NCBI GenBank assembly: GCA_902491795.1
Contig: CABUIX010000015.1
Location: forward strand, 1 to 41,756
Reading direction: 5' to 3'
Origin: an uncultured Bacteroidales bacterium
GTDB lineage: Bacteria > Bacteroidota > Bacteroidia > Bacteroidales > UBA932
DNA length: 41,756 nucleotides
The first letter of the stretch is position 1. Each line of letters opens with the position of its first letter. The position numbers and the translations under genes are program-made. The notes beneath the pieces were generated by a model, which worked only from the letters and a program-made list of their open reading frames with translations, was not told the origin of the DNA and ran no database searches. Shown piece by piece: positions 39,263-41,756 of this stretch.

Positions 39263-40408
39263 ATGGCAGATAACGATTACGACAGCATCGTTCCTTATAC
39301 CGACGCGGAAGTTTCCGAGGTACTTGCACGCCTTTCCAGGAATCCGTTCCTGCCGGTAGTTTCCAAGTTTTTCTTTCCGGACAAGCCGCTCAACACGTTC
39401 AGGAAACTTATCCGGGACGTGCATACGGTCGACGAGTTCCAGGAGGTAGTGATGTCGAAGGTCGTGGCTGCGGTGATAGAAAAGAGCATGTCCGGGTTCA
39501 GTTTCGAGGGTCTGGAGAATATCGACCGCAAAGGAACTTTCCTTGCAGTTTCGAACCATCGCGACATAATCCTGGATCCGGCACTTGTGCAGTGGACGCT
39601 TTTCACGAACAGGATGCCCCTTACTGAAATATGCGTTGGCAGCAATCTTTTGGGAGGTAACCGTATGGTGTCCGACTTGCTCAGGTCAAACAGGATGATT
39701 AAGGTCATAAGAGGCATTTCGGCGAGAGAACTGTATCTTTCGTCTCAATTGCTGTCGAGATATATACGTGAGACTGTGACTTCCGGCAAGAGCGCAATAT
39801 GGATAGCCCAAAGGGAAGGACGTACCAAGAACGGTCTTGACACGACGGAGCAGGGTCTGCTGAAAATGTTCGACATGAGCGGCAAAGGAAGTTTCGTGGA
39901 GAATTTTTCCGAACTCAACATCACGCCCATGAGCATTTCATACGAATATGAGCCTTGTGACATCAGAAAGGCACGTGAACTGCTGATTTCCAGGAGCCGC
40001 AAGTACGTCAAGAAAAAGATGGAGGACACCCACAGCATCATGCTCGGCATAAAGCAGTGGAAGGGTGGCGTCCATCTTGCCATAGACAAGCCGCTGACCC
40101 TCGACGAGATTGAGCTGGCATCCGCGTGCGACAGGAATGACCGCTATCAGGCCATCAGGCACGCTCTTGACATGAGGATAATAAGAGGATACAGGCTCTG
40201 GAAAACCAACTATATGGGATATGATCTGATGAACGGCACCTCTAAATATATAGGAATATATGACAAGGCCGACCTTGAGGCCTTCAGGGCCTATACTGAA
40301 CGCAAGCTGTCCAAGGTCGAGCGCTGTCTTGACCGTGACGAGCTGCGGCTGATTTTCTGGCAGATTTATGGCAATCCTGTTCTTGCAAGGGAACGTGATG
40401 CCGAATAG
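39263..40408 (+). CDS. PlsC-like glycerol/lysophospholipid acyltransferase
   Basis: This 381-residue protein carries the acyltransferase motif NHRDIILDP (His-x4-Asp) near residue 100. WIAQREGRTKNG is the block III analogue (usual EGTRS). There is no clear transmembrane helix. It is larger than simple PlsC proteins, with ~80 residues before the catalytic motif and a C-terminal region after it, as in a Bacteroidetes-specific group. It is unrelated in detail to the acyltransferase at 22407-23333. ATG 39263 follows queA by 28 bp. Confidence 0.88.
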   Translation: MADNDYDSIVPYTDAEVSEVLARLSRNPFLPVVSKFFFPDKPLNTFRKLIRDVHTVDEFQEVVMSKVVAAVIEKSMSGFSFEGLENIDRKGTFLAVSNHRDIILDPALVQWTLFTNRMPLTEICVGSNLLGGNRMVSDLLRSNRMIKVIRGISARELYLSSQLLSRYIRETVTSGKSAIWIAQREGRTKNGLDTTEQGLLKMFDMSGKGSFVENFSELNITPMSISYEYEPCDIRKARELLISRSRKYVKKKMEDTHSIMLGIKQWKGGVHLAIDKPLTLDEIELASACDRNDRYQAIRHALDMRIIRGYRLWKTNYMGYDLMNGTSKYIGIYDKADLEAFRAYTERKLSKVERCLDRDELRLIFWQIYGNPVLARERDAE

Positions 40409-40431
40409 TTTTTTAATTTAATTAATTTCTT

Positions 40432-40439
40432 TATTTTTG
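40432..40439 (+). promoter_or_regulatory. Promoter -7 box of the BACON lipoprotein
   Basis: TATTTTTG fits TAnnTTTG, 38 bp before the ATG in AT-rich DNA; no TTG at -33. Confidence 0.5.
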
Positions 40440-40477
40440 ACCCATTAAAAACATTTTACCAATTAAATTTTTGAGTT

Positions 40478-41756
40478 ATGAGAAATCAAATGTTTTATTC
40501 CGTGCTTGGAATGGCAGTTCTGTTCCTCGTGAACGGTTGCCAGAAGCCGGTGAATGAAGCGCCTGTCCTGGAGTTGGGCCAGACAACCGTCACAATCGGT
40601 TCTACCGGCGGCTCCGGGTCAGTTTCCTACAAGGTGACAAATCCTGTCGAAGGCACCAAGCCTACGGCAAAGGCCGAAGCCAACGATTGGGTCTCCGATA
40701 TTGCCGTAACTGACGCTGCCATCACTTTCAATGTTGCTGCAAATCCCGAGACCGCTGCAAGGTCAGTCAAGGTGACTGTTTCTTATCCCAATGCTGCCGA
40801 CGCCGAATTCACAATCAGCCAGAGTGCGACGGAACTTTTCCCTGCAATCGTGCTTGAAAATAAGGAATTCACTGCTCCGGCAGAGGGTGGCTCTTGTTCA
40901 GTAAACTATTCTATAGAGAATCCTGTTGATGGCCAGAGTCTCAAGGCCGAGCTTCTGCAGGAAACTTCATGGCTTTCAAATCTCAACGTCTCTTCGACGG
41001 CAATTACCTTTGATGTCGCCAAGAACACTGTGGAGGAATCAAGGTCAGCTTCCATAACCCTGACTTACGAGGGCGCCATCTCCGTTGACCTCAAGGTTAC
41101 CCAGGAGCCTGCCGCTGCGCTTGAGTATACTGCCAATCCTAACTGGACCGTAACATATGACGGAAAAGACACTGAAGAAGGAATCGGAGAACTGATCTCC
41201 GTTCAGTCTACCAGTACAGAGAGATATTTCATCTCCGTGTGCACATCCAGTGATTACAGCCAGTACGGAATCAAGGCTATTGCCGAGTCAGAACTTTCCG
41301 GAATGGAGTACTACTACGGATCTGATTGGTATACAACCTTCAGCTACACCAAGTCTGCAAGCGAGAAGTGGAATGCATTTTCTCCCGGTACGTATTATGC
41401 TTTGGCAATCGGTATCGCAGATGACGGTACCCTCAATGGTCTCTATCAGATTTCCGAGGAGTTCGAGCCCGAGCAGCTTGAAGCCTCAGAAAGCTACAAG
41501 AAGTGGCTCGGAAACTGGAGGATTGAAGATGCTGACGGCGTAGGTTTCGACATTACGCTCACTGAGTATTCTCCTGAAATTTCATACATCATGACGGGAT
41601 GGCAGCCCAATCTGGAATTGTCCATACCTGTAAGCTACAATGCTGCAGACGGGTCTCTGCTCTTTGCTTCAGTGACTGATCTCATAGGTCAGGAAATGGA
41701 ATTTGAGGCTGACGGTGAGGCTCATCCCACCCGTGTCGGTTTCCATGGCTCCGGTG
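40478..41756 (+). CDS. BACON-domain surface lipoprotein (3' end outside window)
   Basis: I translated this from the sequence; it stays open to the window end (about 426 residues). The signal peptide ends in a lipobox LVNGC (Cys21). Two BACON-like Ig-fold repeats follow: about residues 31-118 ('LELGQTTVTIGSTGGSGSVS' to TISQSA) and 122-208 (IVLENKEFTAPAEGGS to KVTQEP), each with the typical Trp-(V/L)-S turn and the closing 'Q' strand. The remainder, with aromatic-rich strands, is an unassigned C-terminal domain. BACON domains occur in Bacteroidetes glycan-handling or mucin-associated lipoproteins; no enzyme motif is visible here. Confidence 0.88.
   Translation, partial: MRNQMFYSVLGMAVLFLVNGCQKPVNEAPVLELGQTTVTIGSTGGSGSVSYKVTNPVEGTKPTAKAEANDWVSDIAVTDAAITFNVAANPETAARSVKVTVSYPNAADAEFTISQSATELFPAIVLENKEFTAPAEGGSCSVNYSIENPVDGQSLKAELLQETSWLSNLNVSSTAITFDVAKNTVEESRSASITLTYEGAISVDLKVTQEPAAALEYTANPNWTVTYDGKDTEEGIGELISVQSTSTERYFISVCTSSDYSQYGIKAIAESELSGMEYYYGSDWYTTFSYTKSASEKWNAFSPGTYYALAIGIADDGTLNGLYQISEEFEPEQLEASESYKKWLGNWRIEDADGVGFDITLTEYSPEISYIMTGWQPNLELSIPVSYNAADGSLLFASVTDLIGQEMEFEADGEAHPTRVGFHGSG

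Noticed and set aside
1..41756. tRNA, rRNA, CRISPR, insertion sequence, prophage or toxin-antitoxin genes
   Set aside because: No intergenic cloverleaf or GTTCGANNC pattern, no spaced direct repeats, and no transposase, integrase or phage proteins were seen on either strand.

Overview
The window (41,756 bp, roughly half GC) looks like chromosome from a member of the Bacteroidales. The evidence is the gene families (DUF2764 inside a V-type ATPase operon, DUF4301, DUF3467, GSCFA, DUF2807 and BACON-domain lipoproteins) and the promoters, which repeatedly match the Bacteroidetes pattern TTG-N19/20-TAnnTTTG. I saw no rRNA, tRNA, insertion sequence, prophage or CRISPR. This is core chromosome with tightly packed operons, many with 4-bp ATGA overlaps.

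Layout. 1-2021 (minus): start of a V-type ATPase operon, subunit E, DUF2764, subunit A (cut by the window edge). 2250-5782 (minus): a complete Na+-pumping acyl-CoA (methylmalonyl-CoA type) decarboxylase operon, closed by a clear terminator. 6016-10003 (minus): recF, DUF721/DciA-like, PdxB-like dehydrogenase, DUF4301. 10020-11589: an AraC regulator divergent from a thioredoxin-like lipoprotein. 11654-13093 (plus): TPR membrane protein and YebC. 13240-15931 (plus): a YtrA-type GntR-controlled ABC transporter operon ending in a DUF2807 lipoprotein. 15921-18454 (minus): ACT, PFL/UPF0210 and GSCFA genes. 18736-21037 (plus): flavodiiron protein and a D-2-hydroxyacid dehydrogenase. 21025-24268 (minus): bile-acid-type symporter, acyltransferase and outer-membrane barrel, translationally coupled. 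24450-24624 (plus): a likely unannotated small RNA. 24624-27323 (minus): DUF3467, KdsC-like phosphatase, Maf and RluA-type pseudouridine synthase. 27427-35638 (plus): seven-gene run valS-tatA-tatC-CBM9-like-ABC-F-DUF2807-dipeptidase. 35668-37502 (minus): XRE regulator, a degenerate dihydroorotate-dehydrogenase-like protein and a CinA-family amidase. 37503-38025: a 523-bp AT-rich divergent intergenic region. 38026-40408 (plus): queA and an acyltransferase. 40478-end: BACON lipoprotein, cut by the window edge.

How it works together. The left end is an energy module: a sodium-exporting decarboxylase of the succinate-to-propionate route lies directly upstream of a rotary V-type ATPase. Most of the rest is housekeeping (DNA repair, tRNA charging and modification, Tat export, LPS Kdo phosphatase, nucleotide sanitation).

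Most unusual signals: (i) the small RNA at about 24486-24624, with a near-ideal promoter and two terminators; (ii) the intergenic region 37503-38025, with two DnaA-box matches, a 70-bp inverted-repeat frame and nested tandem promoters; (iii) a PdxB homologue whose catalytic arginine position is Gln204; (iv) a dihydroorotate-dehydrogenase-like protein without the catalytic and orotate-binding motifs; (v) a YtrA-type operator over the ABC operon start site; (vi) several genes whose -7 box abuts the start codon, suggesting leaderless mRNAs.
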